From Lytechinus pictus (lineage: Eukaryota; Echinodermata; Echinoidea; Temnopleuroida; Toxopneustidae), in NCBI RefSeq assembly GCF_037042905.1, contig NC_087258.1:1521001-1585000 (forward strand): a stretch of DNA of 64,000 bases, written 5' to 3'. The position numbers were made by a program, and so were the translations under genes. Positions 1 to 10,734 of the stretch are shown here, piece by piece; the first letter of the stretch is position 1, and every line of letters begins with the position of its first letter. The notes beneath the pieces were generated by a model. It was not told where the DNA came from and ran no database searches. It was given only the letters and a program-made list of their open reading frames with translations.

Positions 1-62
1 GGGAAATGTTGAGGGGGGGGGGGCTGAATCAGCCCCCCCAGTCTTCTTAGGGTTAAAGATCA

Positions 63-193
63 GGGGCCAATAACACAAAGCTTGGCAATGATCGTAGAAC
101 ATTTGTAAACGGTTGATTGCACTGCCTAAAGTGTACAATCAATCGTGAAAATCAAACATACGATTAACTGCTAACTTTTGTGTTACACGAGCC
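63..193. mobile_element. MITE, 'GGGCC..AACACAAAG' palindromic family
   Basis: The inverted ends are GGGGCCAATAACACAAAGCT on the left and CTTTTGTGTTACACGAGCC on the right, a short element with matching outer arms. Relatives occur at 43548-43706 and 55943-56075, and more distantly at 32032-32187. The rest of 1-575 is intron with a GC-rich hairpin near base 20-45. Confidence 0.55.
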
Positions 194-575
194 AGATGTA
201 CAAAACGGTTTATTATTTAAAGGAATTGGCAGTTAATGACCGTTTTCTGGTTACCCCTTTAAGAAGATCAAGTGTGTTCCTTTTAACTAAATCAATAAAT
301 TTGGGTAATTTCATAAAAAAAATTAAAAAAAATTCGTTCAACCCCTATTTTTCTTCATTCTTACACCACTTCACTGCTTAATCCATGACTTCAGAGCATT
401 ACAAATTTTCATATGACCTAGACGACAGACACAAATTATTTCAAGAAGGTCTAACTTGTATAACAGGTTTGATATAAATATATCAGGGACTTGTCGTGGT
501 GTAAAGTGAAATGCATTTATCTTATAATCACTATACTTTGGTATCAGGATAAATGATCTTCTCTAAAGAACATAC

Positions 576-712
576 CTTGGTATATCTCCCTTGGCAACCC
601 TCAAGCATGCTACATCAGCAACGCGAGCTAGGAGAGAAGACTTTCCGCTCCCTGGTCCACCAAGGAGAATGAGAGCACTGCATTTCTCTTTGTCCATGAT
701 ATATGATTCAAT
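576..712 (-). CDS. Coding exon 8 with the Walker A loop
   Basis: The exon starts IESYIMDKEKCSALILLGG and carries the P-loop GGPGSGKS followed by SLLARVADVA. It ends in phase 2 at a GTATGT donor. No further exon is recognised in 1-575, so the next one lies to the left of the window. Confidence 0.85.
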
Positions 713-3700
713 CTGCAAAATAAATATAAATATGTAGATAATAAAAAATGGAGAGTCAACATTTCATAGAGGAACTTAAGTTTTTGTGTTGCTGTCTGAG
801 GGAATACCAAACAAGTGATCATATCATCATCATCATAGTTTTAAATCTGGTTTTGTCGCCAGGAACAAGGGTGGCTGTATTCACCTCACACTCGCAGCAG
901 TCGCCCTTACCCCATCCCTTCAACCTTGCCATATTCAGAGCATTCTCCATCCTCAAGCCAACCCTTCCACTCTCCTCCTCCTCCACTTGCCTCATCCATG
1001 TCTTCTTTGCCCCCCCCCCTACTCCAAACCGCCCACCTTGAACTCAAAAGCCCTTCTTAAAACATGACCGTCATCCCTCCTAAACATGTGCCAATACCAA
1101 TGCACCCCACTCGCCTTCACCAACCAGTCCACTTCTTCTTCCAAACCAAACACCTGCATCAAGTCCTCTGTCTTCTTCCTATCTATCAACTTCACACCAA
1201 AATAACACTATTTTGAAGTTAGTTTTCTGTTCAATTCTCACCAACCTTTTCTAAGATATCCTTCCGTCCTAGGAGGATACTGCTTCTGCTCTTCATGAAT
1301 GATTCATGAGCTTCTTTGTCCTGTTCATAGGGATCTAGCTGTCTACTCTCATCAAGAGGATACTGCTCTCCAATGGCCTTCTTGAAGAAATCAAATACCT
1401 GCAACAATAGTTTAAACATAGTTAAAACATGTTATATTGATAATGACAATGTTTATACAGTGTTTGTATATTTCATTCAATATAATGTAATACAAAATGA
1501 ATAGTCACTGTGTTGTGCATATAACTATTTTGTGAAAGATATGCAAAAACTAAATTCAATTCGCAATTCAATTTTAGTCATTCCTTTCTTATTCATCCAA
1601 ATTGGATGAATTTTTCAGCATTATGCTTGTTAATTTTTTCTCCTCTTATTCACGTCAACATTTTTTATTATTGTTATTATTATTTGTTTGGCATCACCTG
1701 TGCCTGGGAGGCAAAAAGCGAACTGAATCACTATGACTCGCAGGTCTCTCCTCCCGATATACATGTAACTGATTGGGGGGACTGCAGGTGGACCACTACA
1801 CCGGGGTTTCCCCCTACTCCTTGTTTGGGTGGAATTTACTCAGGTAATTATTATTATCATTTTCATTATTATCCTTATTATCAACATCGTCAACTTCATC
1901 CTCCTCCTCATCATCGTCACCATCACAATCATCATCATTAGCACCATCACCATTATCACCATCATCATCATCACCACCACCATTATCATCATCATGATCA
2001 ATAACATAATCATCATGATCATTATCATCATCACACCACCATCACCATCACAATCATCATCATTAGCACCATCACCATCATCATTATCACAATTATCAAC
2101 ATTATTATCATCGTCGTCATGATCATCATCAACCTCATCATCATCATCACCATCATCACCATAATAATCATCATCATCATCATTAATATAATATGATACT
2201 TTGCTCACCTTGACCTTAAATTCATCCAGATCACCAAGATCCACCTTACCAGTATCAATATCAATCCCATTGTACGAACATGAATACTTGAAGACTTTAT
2301 CGAACTATAAATATTAAAGGAGAAATACATTATATAGATCATGAATATGGTCTTATCATATATCAATGGAAAGGATATGATATGAGCATTATGATTATTG
2401 TTGTTTTAAATAAAAAAAACAGTCAAATATATTGCTGTATACATGCGTGTCCAAAAAAAACATGTTTAAAGGGGTGTTTTTTCAGTTTTGGACGCGGGCC
2501 ATGCGTGCACTGGTTAAGGGTATCAAAATGATTTTCAAGAAAAAGGGTGGTTTTGAAAAACTGATCAATGGTCAATTGCGGGGTCAAACATAGTTAGGGT
2601 ATGTTTCTTTTCCAAAGCCTTTTTTAAAGACTAGTCAAACGTGTTTAGGGTATGTTTTTCCCCAAGCTTTTTCCCCGGGGTCATATTCTGGCGACTTGTT
2701 TCGGGGCCAAAAAGTGAAAATAATAAATATTTTGTAAAGCAATACATTTGACAGGCCCAAAAATTATAAGTAAAGTTATAGTTAGTAGATTGTTATTTAT
2801 ATGTATATGTTATTTATTTACAGTTTACAATGTATTGTATCCTTACAAAAGTTGATCTATTCATTATCTCGCATAATGCTACTGCTCAGCAAATGTTTTT
2901 ATTTCCATTTGTATGATTACAAAATATATTCTTAAAGGGATTATAACATTAACGGCCTATACATTCAAGAAATCAAATGAAGATATCCTGCTTGGTATTG
3001 TATTTTCCATAACTCTTTTTGGTCAATTAAAGGTTTGGAAATATAGAACCATGCTAAAGTTAAGATATAGATCTAAATTTAGAGTAAAGCTCTTAAAGTG
3101 GTTGATATTCTTAGTCTTTGGTGACAAAGAATTTCTTACTTATTTTTGTTATTTTATTGGTCTACATGTACCAGCCTGGAAGATACTGTATTGCACAGGT
3201 GAATCAGTCGGTCACCTGTGGACCGCCCGCTGCGACTCGGCCACAGTATATACCCAGGGGGGTGTTTCACAAAGATTTAAGTATGACTTAGAGTCGCACT
3301 TAAATACCTAGTTGCGAGACTTGACCGCATTGGTCAGATCGTGTCATGAGGACGCGCACTACTGCGTATCTATCAATAAGATCGCGCATTGCATATCATG
3401 TACGCGTCAGCATTTAAGTGCGACTTATTATCAAAGTCATACTTAAATCTTTGTGAAACACCCCCCAGATATTACTTTACAATGTAAGATTTAGGAAAGA
3501 AATCTGACGCAACTTACCCCAAATCTATTCTGCAGCATCTCCTTAAGCATCTTGAGTTTATGGGTTGCTATGGGGTTGCTATCAACAAACTCCTGTTTAT
3601 ATTTCTCAGGTATCTCACTGATGAAAGACTCGTCTCTCAAGGCAAACAGGGCTACAATATAATGTAATCATAGAAAAATGGTGGCAACATCATTTTGTCT

Positions 3701-6700
3701 GAAAACGTCTTATTCCTTTCAAGCATTCTCTCTAGGTAAAAGGATGTTCTTATCTTTTTAGCACACGTTGGTATTAGATACGCGCAAGTGATAAATTTAC
3801 GCACTCAGCATAGGTTGTAAAGAGAGAAAAGATAGGAAGAGATAAGAAAGTTTTCAGAATACGGCCCCTAAGGTTTGAACTTACAGTTTGGGTTTTCTTT
3901 TCGATAGGCACCATGCATGATCTCCATCTCTGTGATGGACAAGCCATGAATCCAACGATAATCGCTCACCACACTCGATGGAACTTCCTCTAAACCTGGG
4001 ATCCATCCACATCTTTCACTGTCGTAAAAAATAACAGGGAAATATATTGCTCAGAACTTGGAATGCAGAGTTAAACATGGAAATAGCATCAACTTCATTT
4101 CTGGCTATAAATGCAGGCTGATTTTGAGGGAGGTGGTTTGCAGAAATTGTTGGCCTCCTTATACAAAGACTTGCGACTGATATAATGATCTTAGACACCG
4201 TTCTCATTACACTTTCTAAAACTGGTTTACTGGAACCCAGTTTGAAAGAGCCCTTTGCTAGCGTTCCCATTTGATTATCCAAAAGTGGTTTTCAAACTCA
4301 CTTCGCGTAAAGCGGTCTTGTTGCTATGGGAACACTCTCAATGGGTGACATGCTTCGCGCAAAATTTGAAACCGTAGCGTAGGCATTCCACACACAGTGT
4401 ATGGAGTAGCGCGCTCGAAATGTGCGACGATTACTTCCCAAAGAATGGTTGTGTCCTCACTCACACGAAAACCAGTTTAACGAGGCAAAGCGATCTTCAA
4501 AACTACATCGCAAGGTGGTTTTCTAAACCAGTTTGGAAGATCATTTTAAAGACCGTTTCGACCTTTCTCATTACACGTTAAACTAGTTTCCAGTAAACTA
4601 GTCTTAGGATGGTAATGAGAACGGTGTCTTAATTGTTGGAAATCCAAAGGTACCTTTATTTAGATGTTTATTCAAAGATATTAATTCTCTCCAGAACTAG
4701 GCCAAAGCATTGGCCTTTGTTTTGACCAACTGTCATACTCCATGTTTTTGTGCTTAGAAACGCCAGTAGTAAGCGCCTTATAAATGTTATGTATTATTTA
4801 CAAAGGGACAGTGCATACACCTCCTAGATGGCCCAAGATTAACTTCAAAAAATGAAATTGATTGGATTGTTCATGAACACTACATCCTTTGTCAAGATTA
4901 TTCCTAGGATGTTTTTAAATACTTTCAGCACCCTAAAATTGCAACAACAAAAACAGAAAAAATTCAAACAACTGCTTTTTGAATCAAACTTGGAGACCTA
5001 TAATAAAACCTCAATGGTTTTTAACTAATTAATGTAATTTTCATTGAACGCTCATAAATAAAATGAAGATGGGTTTATTACCTGGTCATGTTAAGAAAGA
5101 AAGGCATGATGTTTTCTTGATAGCATCTATCGATCTCGCTCAGACATGTCCTAAGAGTTTCTTCAGTTGTAGTATCTTTTGGTACTCCCTACGGAAAAAC
5201 AAACAATATCATCAAGTTTACAGTAAAAATAAATGCACATGTTCACATATTTTGGGACAAATGTAACAAACATTTGGATATTCAGTATGATAATAACATT
5301 GGTAAACCAATGCACTTTATAGTCAGTTATGTTCTAACAATTTGTCTTATTATACAGAGCTGCCAACCTTGTGCAAGCAAAAAAAGGAATCATTATGGCC
5401 AAAAAAAGGAATTTCCAACAAAAAAAAGGAATGTGTTAAAACGAACCTTAAAACCACATGCGACAAACAACCAATGCAAAAAGTATGTATGCAGTGAACA
5501 ATTTAAAAAAAGTTAATCTCTAGGCCTAGTCTGGGCTAAGTAACGGAGTGTTACAAATTGGACCCTTAGTCTTGGGCCATTTGATATAATCTACCAACTT
5601 TAATTAAGTCAGTAGCAGGGCTTGAATTAAGAATTGAGAGGGGCAAGGCCATTTTTAAATGGGCACTTTCAGCTTGGGGCAACCGGCAAAGTGGCCTTGG
5701 ATGCCCCAAAATTTCAAGGGGTATCAAGGCCATTCTAAAGGGCATGAAGGCCACTTTTATTCTAGTCAAATGGGCACCTAGGCAAATTTTTCTAAAAATG
5801 ACAAGTAGGCCTTTCATTTTGTAGTGCAACCTACTCCGGCACTTATCATGGTGAAGATTGTGGAGAAAAAAAATCTTTAAGGGGCACCAAAATCAGTTCT
5901 CGTGAACATTTTTAGGGCTCCATTTTTCTGGGGCTTCCTTTCCACTTCTAAAATAATTCATTGTTTTATGTTGAGTTTCCTGACAAAACTACCAAATTGT
6001 AGACTAAGAGAAATTAAAAAAAAAGTTGACATCAATTCAGACTTCTCTTCCCAAGTAACATTGTTTTTGCCAAACAGTACCCTTTAAAATTAAAGTGTCA
6101 TAAAATGGAAGTGTACATGTAACATTCCACAAATATAGAAAAATTATTCATAAATCAATCTAATCTAAAATTCAAATAGATCTATAGATAAGAAGTTGAA
6201 ATCATTCCACAAAAGTCCCATCGTAAATCACTTCACGATGTGCACAGCTCAGCCTCAATCACACTGCACGCACACTCAATCATCCCCAGCAGTGACAGCA
6301 CTATAGAGCAGACATCTAGGCCGCCAGAACCGGGGAAGAAATCTTCCCATTGCATTCCTGCTAAACTGAATGCTAAAGTGCCGACTTTTTTAATGAATTC
6401 CAAAGGCAGTAGGACATCTCTCTACAGGACTCTAGTATAAATCATGTGAAACTATCAATAAATGTTGAATATCACCCAGAATTATTACTTCAGGGGACAA
6501 TGAAGAGCTTTCCAGGTCTTTTCAAAGCCGAATTCATCGTATTTGTTTGATACGAGTTGATGAAAATTAACCAGACAGTACCGTTATCCGAAGGGAATTG
6601 ATATTAATCAATTCAAGAAAATAGCCTCAAAATTTCATTTCTTTATCACTACAATTAATTTTAAAGTATATGAAAAATATATTTTGATGATTCAATTTTT

Positions 6701-9700
6701 GTTATGATGAGTATTTTGGTAAAATTTTGCAAGTGGAATAATAATTTCCCTCAAACCTCCAAATCCCCCTCCATTACAAATGGACTCTTCTCTTACTACA
6801 TTTGGGGAATTACCCTACCCAATTCATCGTACTCCTCGCTCTGCGCTGCAAGAACAAACGTTGGCTCCACTCACCTGGGGAGTGTTTCATCAACATTTTC
6901 ATCCGACAAGTTGTCAGATCTGACATCTTTCTCTGATGTTGATTGGCTGAGAGGCACTGTTCCTATGGTAACTGTCGGATAAAATGGGACTTGTCGGATA
7001 AAACGTCCGACAAGTCCTTTCATGCAACGCCCCCCTGAAGAGTGTTGGCCCGTGCGTAAAGACAACGTATTAGCAGTAACGTTAGATCTAACATTCGGCG
7101 GAAATCTGATTTTCGGATCGTTTTTTTGTACGTAAAACATCACTTTATAGGAAAGAAATTAAATGCAAATTTAAGATAAAATATATAAAATTCAGAAATA
7201 TCGTACCTTAGACCGCAGTTACTGTTATTTCCTTTCAAATGATGATCAAAACATAATCATCTTCGATCCTTTCGTTTGTCATCGTAAGTTGCCATCTTGG
7301 ATGACGTCATCATCCTTACAGACGTATTTACCAGTCGCTATACATCGCGATTCTACCATGCATGCCGCTCGCATATTCAACTAACTTATATGTATACATG
7401 TGCACGCTATCAAATTATTAAAGTGCATTGGAAAACCGGCCGGCGGGCGACTACGCACGCGCAAGTACCAGGCTCATCTCGGGCTCAACACGCACTCCAC
7501 ATACATACAATTATGTATATATACACACATTATCAAAATTGTCAAAAAACGTAATTTGAAAAGAAAAAACATAATGCCGTAATTTGAATGAAAAAACGTA
7601 ATGATTACGGCAAAAACGTAATGGTTGGCAGCCACAATCAGAATAAAGAATTCTTATAAGTCAAGTATCTCCTGCAATTAACAAGATCAACATCCAATGA
7701 ATAAATTGCAACCCTGCTAGAGATCTTTTTGCCCGGGGGGGCCACTTACATTGACGAGTGGATACCATGCGCGACCAAAAAAACACGTAAAAAGGATGTC
7801 CTTTTCACGATAGGGCACGTTACGTACGTAACGTGATAAGGGTGTCAAAAACACAAAAATAATGAAAAAGGGTGTCTATTTCGCTAGGAAAATAACGTGT
7901 TTAGGGTCGAATTTGCGGGAATGATAAAACAAAAATAAAATGTTTTATAAAGGATGTCCATTTTGCCCCAACACTTCGTGTTTAGAGTCCGATTTGAGCG
8001 AGGTTTAGAAGGCGGGGTCGTACTAAACCAAATAAGGTAAAGCCGACGACCGAAGGACCGTAACAATCAAACATTCCTGTACTTGTTTAGGGGTTCATTT
8101 CAGGGAATATTTGCCAAGAGTATCGTTTTGTTTCCTATACTTGTTAAGGGTAGGGTTTCACACGCCAATACTTGTTAAGGGGTGCATTTTCAGAATATGG
8201 AAATTACGTGTTTAGGGTGCTTTTCGAGACCCCATGGTCGCGCATGGTATCCACTCGTGAATGGAAGTGGCCCCCCCGGGTCTTTTTGACATCTTGATAT
8301 ATCGAGAGATGGAGAAGCATGTAGCAGCTACACAAGTTAATCTTCATTGGTTATAAAATTAGAATATATTGAGGGCAAGACCACTTAAGGGACATCATTT
8401 TATTCCAGCACAAATGGGACAATTGAATAAGGGTACAAAAATAACCAAGGCTAGTTAATGGGATATTGAGGCCAATTAATAGGGCAACCAAGGTCATATC
8501 CATGAATAGCCTTGGATTAAGTTAAGCCGTGCTTTAAGTATTTTTACCAAAATTAAGTTATTTTCTTTAAATTTTACTTCCAATAATATGTTGCATCAAT
8601 TTACTGTTTTACATGTATCATGGCGTTATTACAAAAAAAAATTTAGATATGTAATTCTACGGTCAGAAATACCTTAACGAACATCAAACGATTTCATACC
8701 ACTTCTTGCTATGCATAAAAATTGTTAGGCAATCGTAAAGGTATAGTGACCATAGCATGAGGAATTTCTTACCCATCTCAGATCACATTCTACAAGATGT
8801 AACCTCCTCTTCTCGCACCACTCTCGTAAGTCAGGAAACACCTGTAAGTCAAGAGATAAGACTTGGTCAGTAACATTGCCTTCAATCTACCATACTTTAA
8901 ATGTGTTTATGCTTCGTTTGCAAAGGCAGGATTGTGAACACTCAACAGAAACGCACCTCTGTTGAGTACTACATTATGCTTCAGGGGGGGGGGGGGGGAC
9001 ATGTTACATGTTAACCAGGGTGAAGTCAAACTGGCAAGGGTATTTGAATGAGAATTATTGGTACGTTGCCTTTTCAATCAAACTGGAAACACATTCAAAA
9101 TTACATCTTATACATTCACAAGTACTAGTAGTTATTGAAGTAAAATGAACAACTACTTTAGCAAAAGTATCATACACAACGGTAAATGAATCTGATTAAA
9201 AGGTGCAAGAGTCATGTGTTCTTATTCTTCTTGAGCACTTAGTCTAGAACAAGATACTTTACCAACAACTTGTTTTTATAAGAGGAGTGTGCTCAAAGTA
9301 TTTGATAAACAAAAATAACATATTGTTATCTCATTCTGTATATTAAATGTCCTTAAGAAATATGTACTAATCTTTACTGTTAAAGCCTGCTTCTCAGTAC
9401 TGGCATCATCATGCCCTTTGTACATGTTGTAAAATCAAACATGTTTATTCCTTTAATTACCTTTGCACTATTACAAGTATATTTATATACGTTTTTGATA
9501 AAGCTTCATAAATGACTGTGCTCTTATTTTTTTTACCTCTTTGACCAAGACATCCCGCTCTGAATGAAAGTCACGGAACGTAGATGACACAAATACTCTT
9601 ACAGTCTTCCAGCCCGATCGTCTGATGGTGACCCGATTCTGTCGACCCCTCGACTCAATGGTTTTCTCTACTGATTCCCATTGCTGACTGACCTCATAAG

Positions 9701-9728
9701 GGTAACTCCGAGAAGATCCGCATCCCAT
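576..9728 (-). CDS. DUF4062-NACHT (STAND-type) NTPase, N-terminal 340 residues; partial, continues off the left edge
   Basis: Eight exons join with consistent phases: 9537-9728, 8773-8841, 5082-5188, 3885-4018, 3518-3651, 2209-2304, 1246-1398 and 576-712, giving 340 codons plus two bases. The start is the ATG at 9728; an in-frame TAG lies at 9744-9746, so no upstream start is possible. Residues 1-6 read MGCGSS, a classic myristoylation plus palmitoylation signal, suggesting membrane anchoring. Residues 45-59 (VFVSSTFRDFHSERD) and the following DLRWG and ERCGWIP motifs are hallmarks of DUF4062, found in front of NACHT domains in TEP1-like, NWD1-like and TPR-containing proteins. Residues 313-320 (GGPGSGKS) are the Walker A loop of the NTPase. 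The expected remainder (Walker B, helical region, then TPR or WD repeats) lies outside the window. Family members act as signalling or scaffold NTPases; the exact orthologue is not recognised. Confidence 0.85.
1246..1398 (-). CDS. Coding exon 7, DUF4062-NACHT linker
   Basis: Fifty-one codons encode VFDFFKKAIGEQYPLDESR and a charged helix ending SSILLGRKDILEK, the 'AF...R..YVGRE' segment that precedes the NTPase domain in relatives. A nearby GTGAGA looks like the better donor, but using it would create a stop codon on joining to exon 8, so GTTGGT at 1244-1245 is chosen. Confidence 0.8.
1849..2192. repeat. (ATT/ATC)n trinucleotide tract in an intron
   Basis: About 340 bases of imperfect ATT, ATC and ACC triplets lie in the intron after exon 6. 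The repeat is open on both strands and produces spurious poly-Asp and poly-His ORFs. Confidence 0.9.
2209..2304 (-). CDS. Coding exon 6, DUF4062-NACHT linker
   Basis: Thirty-two codons, starting FDKVFKYSCSYNGIDIDTGK, with phase 0 at both ends (acceptor TTTATAG, donor GTGAGC). The donor is followed within about 20 bases by a long trinucleotide repeat in the intron. Confidence 0.8.
2433..2720. repeat. Degraded copy of the 'gtgtttagggt' repeat family
   Basis: The segment repeats phrases such as GTTAGGGTATGTTT and CGTGTTTAGGGTATG. It resembles the interior of the element at 7732-8280. Its ends are not clear. Confidence 0.45.
3257..3466. mobile_element. MITE with about 50-bp terminal inverted repeats
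   Basis: The ends are GGGGGGTGTTTCACAAAGAT and its reverse complement at 3447-3466. The match continues inwards through a shared AAGTATGACTT block and the GCACTTAAAT block. It lies in the intron between exons 5 and 6. Confidence 0.75.
3518..3651 (-). CDS. Coding exon 5, end of DUF4062
   Basis: The exon reads SLFALRDESFISEIPEKY at its start and LKMLKEMLQNRFG at its end, the usual 'ALFYFRD' strand and the following helix. It is bounded by ATTGTAG and GTAAGT sites and ends in phase 0. Confidence 0.83.
3885..4018 (-). CDS. Coding exon 4, DUF4062
   Basis: The exon encodes the SERCGWIP block followed by DYRWIHGLSITEMEIMHGAY, matching the conserved 'GERYGW...SVTEMEI..GAL' region of the family. The acceptor is CGACAG and the donor GTAAGT. 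It ends in phase 1. Confidence 0.83.
4194..4628. mobile_element. Harbinger-like MITE with TTA target duplication
   Basis: The inverted ends are GACACCGTTCTCATTAC and GTAATGAGAACGGTGTC (one base differs just inside). The element is flanked on both sides by TTA (4191-4193 and 4629-4631). A 3-bp TWA duplication is typical of PIF/Harbinger transposons. Inside are further partly palindromic blocks around AAACTGGTTTACTGG. Confidence 0.65.
5082..5188 (-). CDS. Coding exon 3, DUF4062
   Basis: The exon starts GVPKDTTTEETLRTCLSEID, completing the DLRWGV motif begun in exon 2, and continues through RCYQENIMPFFLNMT. It ends in phase 2 at a GTAATA donor. The 3.6-kb intron in front of it is full of MITEs. 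Confidence 0.83.
5350..7633. mobile_element. Possible element bounded by inverted 'GCTGCCAACC' repeats
   Basis: GAGCTGCCAACC at about 5358, followed by A-rich AAAAAAAGGAAT phrases, mirrors GGTTGGCAGCC at about 7622-7633, preceded by AAAAACGTAATG phrases. The arms are degenerate and about 90 bases long. The interior holds the MITE at 6877-7034 but no protein homology. Confidence 0.35.
6877..7034. mobile_element. MITE, 'GGGG.GTTTCAT..' family
   Basis: GGGGAGTGTTTCATCAACAT on the left is loosely mirrored by CTTTCATGCAACGCCCC on the right, and CATCCGACAAGT by the inverted ACTTGTCGGAT near 6988-7001. The element sits in the large intron between exons 2 and 3. Confidence 0.5.
7732..8280. mobile_element. 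hAT-like MITE with perfect 8-bp target duplication
   Basis: Forty-six-base inverted ends begin CCCGGGGGGGCCACTT on the left and end AAGTGGCCCCCCCGGG on the right, with few mismatches. TCTTTTTG occurs immediately outside both ends (7724-7731 and 8281-8288), an 8-bp target duplication as made by hAT transposons. The interior is rich in ACTTGTTAAGGG phrases and has no coding potential. A shorter relative lies at 56554-56853. Confidence 0.75.
8281..9536. other. Intronic DNA without recognised features apart from exon 2
   Basis: Apart from exon 2 at 8773-8841, this is AT-rich intron. The segment 8340-8535 is a degenerate repeat whose end AAGTTAAGCCGTGCTT mirrors AGCAGGGCTTGAATTAA at 5616. A G-run sits at 8985-8998. 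Confidence 0.5.
8773..8841 (-). CDS. Coding exon 2, DUF4062
   Basis: This 23-codon exon is too short to stand out as an ORF. It reads VFPDLREWCEKRRLHLVE then CDLRW, the second conserved block of DUF4062. It is bounded by an acceptor ending TTACAG and a GTAAGAA donor, phase 0 on both sides. Confidence 0.85.
9537..9728 (-). CDS. Coding exon 1 of the DUF4062-NACHT gene
   Basis: This exon encodes 64 residues from MGCGSS to VLVKE and ends in phase 0 at a GTAAAA donor (9535-9536 on the plus strand). The ATG has A at -3 and G at +4. It carries the acylation signal, a short basic linker, and the first beta-strand and SSTFRD motif of DUF4062. Confidence 0.85.
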
Positions 9729-9775
9729 GATGACATGCACTTTCTATGCCTGTTTCTGTAGTTTTTGCATGGGTC
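9729..9775 (-). other. 5' UTR part of exon 1, preceded by a splice acceptor
   Basis: Reading the minus strand, CTTTTACAG ends just before base 9775. It is a good acceptor with a pyrimidine run and lies 47 bases upstream of the ATG. The gene therefore probably has an untranslated first exon to the right, which was not located. Confidence 0.5.
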
Positions 9776-10734
9776 CTGTAAAAGAAATTATAGGTCTACT
9801 TTAATTATTGTTTTCCAATACGATAAGGTGGAGACGTGCACCATAGCATACATGTAGGTATTTTCCCAAATAATAAAATATGGCATTTAAATTCCTTATA
9901 AGTAATGGAAATGGTGGCTTCACATTTCAGGCATCAACAGTAAGTGAGCAAATAACAATAAATTGCACTAAAAAAGTTAGACTACATGCCAGCAATGGCG
10001 ATCAAAACATGTGAAGCTCCTCTGTTCATGCTTTGGCCTACATCCTATAGACCTACAATTACAAAAAACATTACTTATTTCCTAGACTTGATGTACAAAT
10101 ACAATATAGGGTCTAATTTTGTAGACCATAACTAAACGTTAGAATGATTGCACAAATTTTTGTTGAATTAATAATTGAATAAAATGTAGAATCTAGATCT
10201 GACTCAATCAAGAGTTCATTACATGCCGCCACTCACAGAAAAATCAAGCCAAAGTTGTGTGTTGTGGACGACAGAAGTGGTGTCGCACCACGTGCAACCC
10301 ACTAGCTAGAAACCCACTGCCAAACGCAGTTCTTTGTGCAAACAATAGGAATCAAGATGGCGGTGTAAACATGCATCTGGCGAGTCTCCCCCGCCTTTTT
10401 ATAATATTTTTCTCATTTTTAAAAATGAATTCTTGTTTAAAAACGAAATCTATGGCGCAGAAATTTCGGAAATGAAGTTGTATCCCATTTACAGGATTTA
10501 GGGCTAGATCTTTAAGAAGGAAAGTAGAAATCTTAGGGGCGAAATTTTGAGGTTTTGGGGCGGTATGTGTAGATGAATGAAATAGAATCCCTGGCTTCGA
10601 CTTCGTGGAGATTTTTACTCTCTAGAACTTGCCTCCTGGCTAGGCAAAACCAACAACCTGTGTTGAATTGATACAAACAATAATCAAGTGTGTATACTTA
10701 CTTACATATCATGTTAGTGTTTATCATGACTCAC
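9776..10734. other. Presumed upstream region of the DUF4062 gene; no feature recognised
   Basis: This stretch should contain the untranslated first exon and promoter of the minus-strand gene. I see no clear TATA box and no coding homology. Confidence 0.4.

Noticed and set aside
1840-2244. 134-codon Asp-rich frame on the minus strand
   Set aside because: It starts inside exon 6 and runs through its splice donor into a simple repeat.
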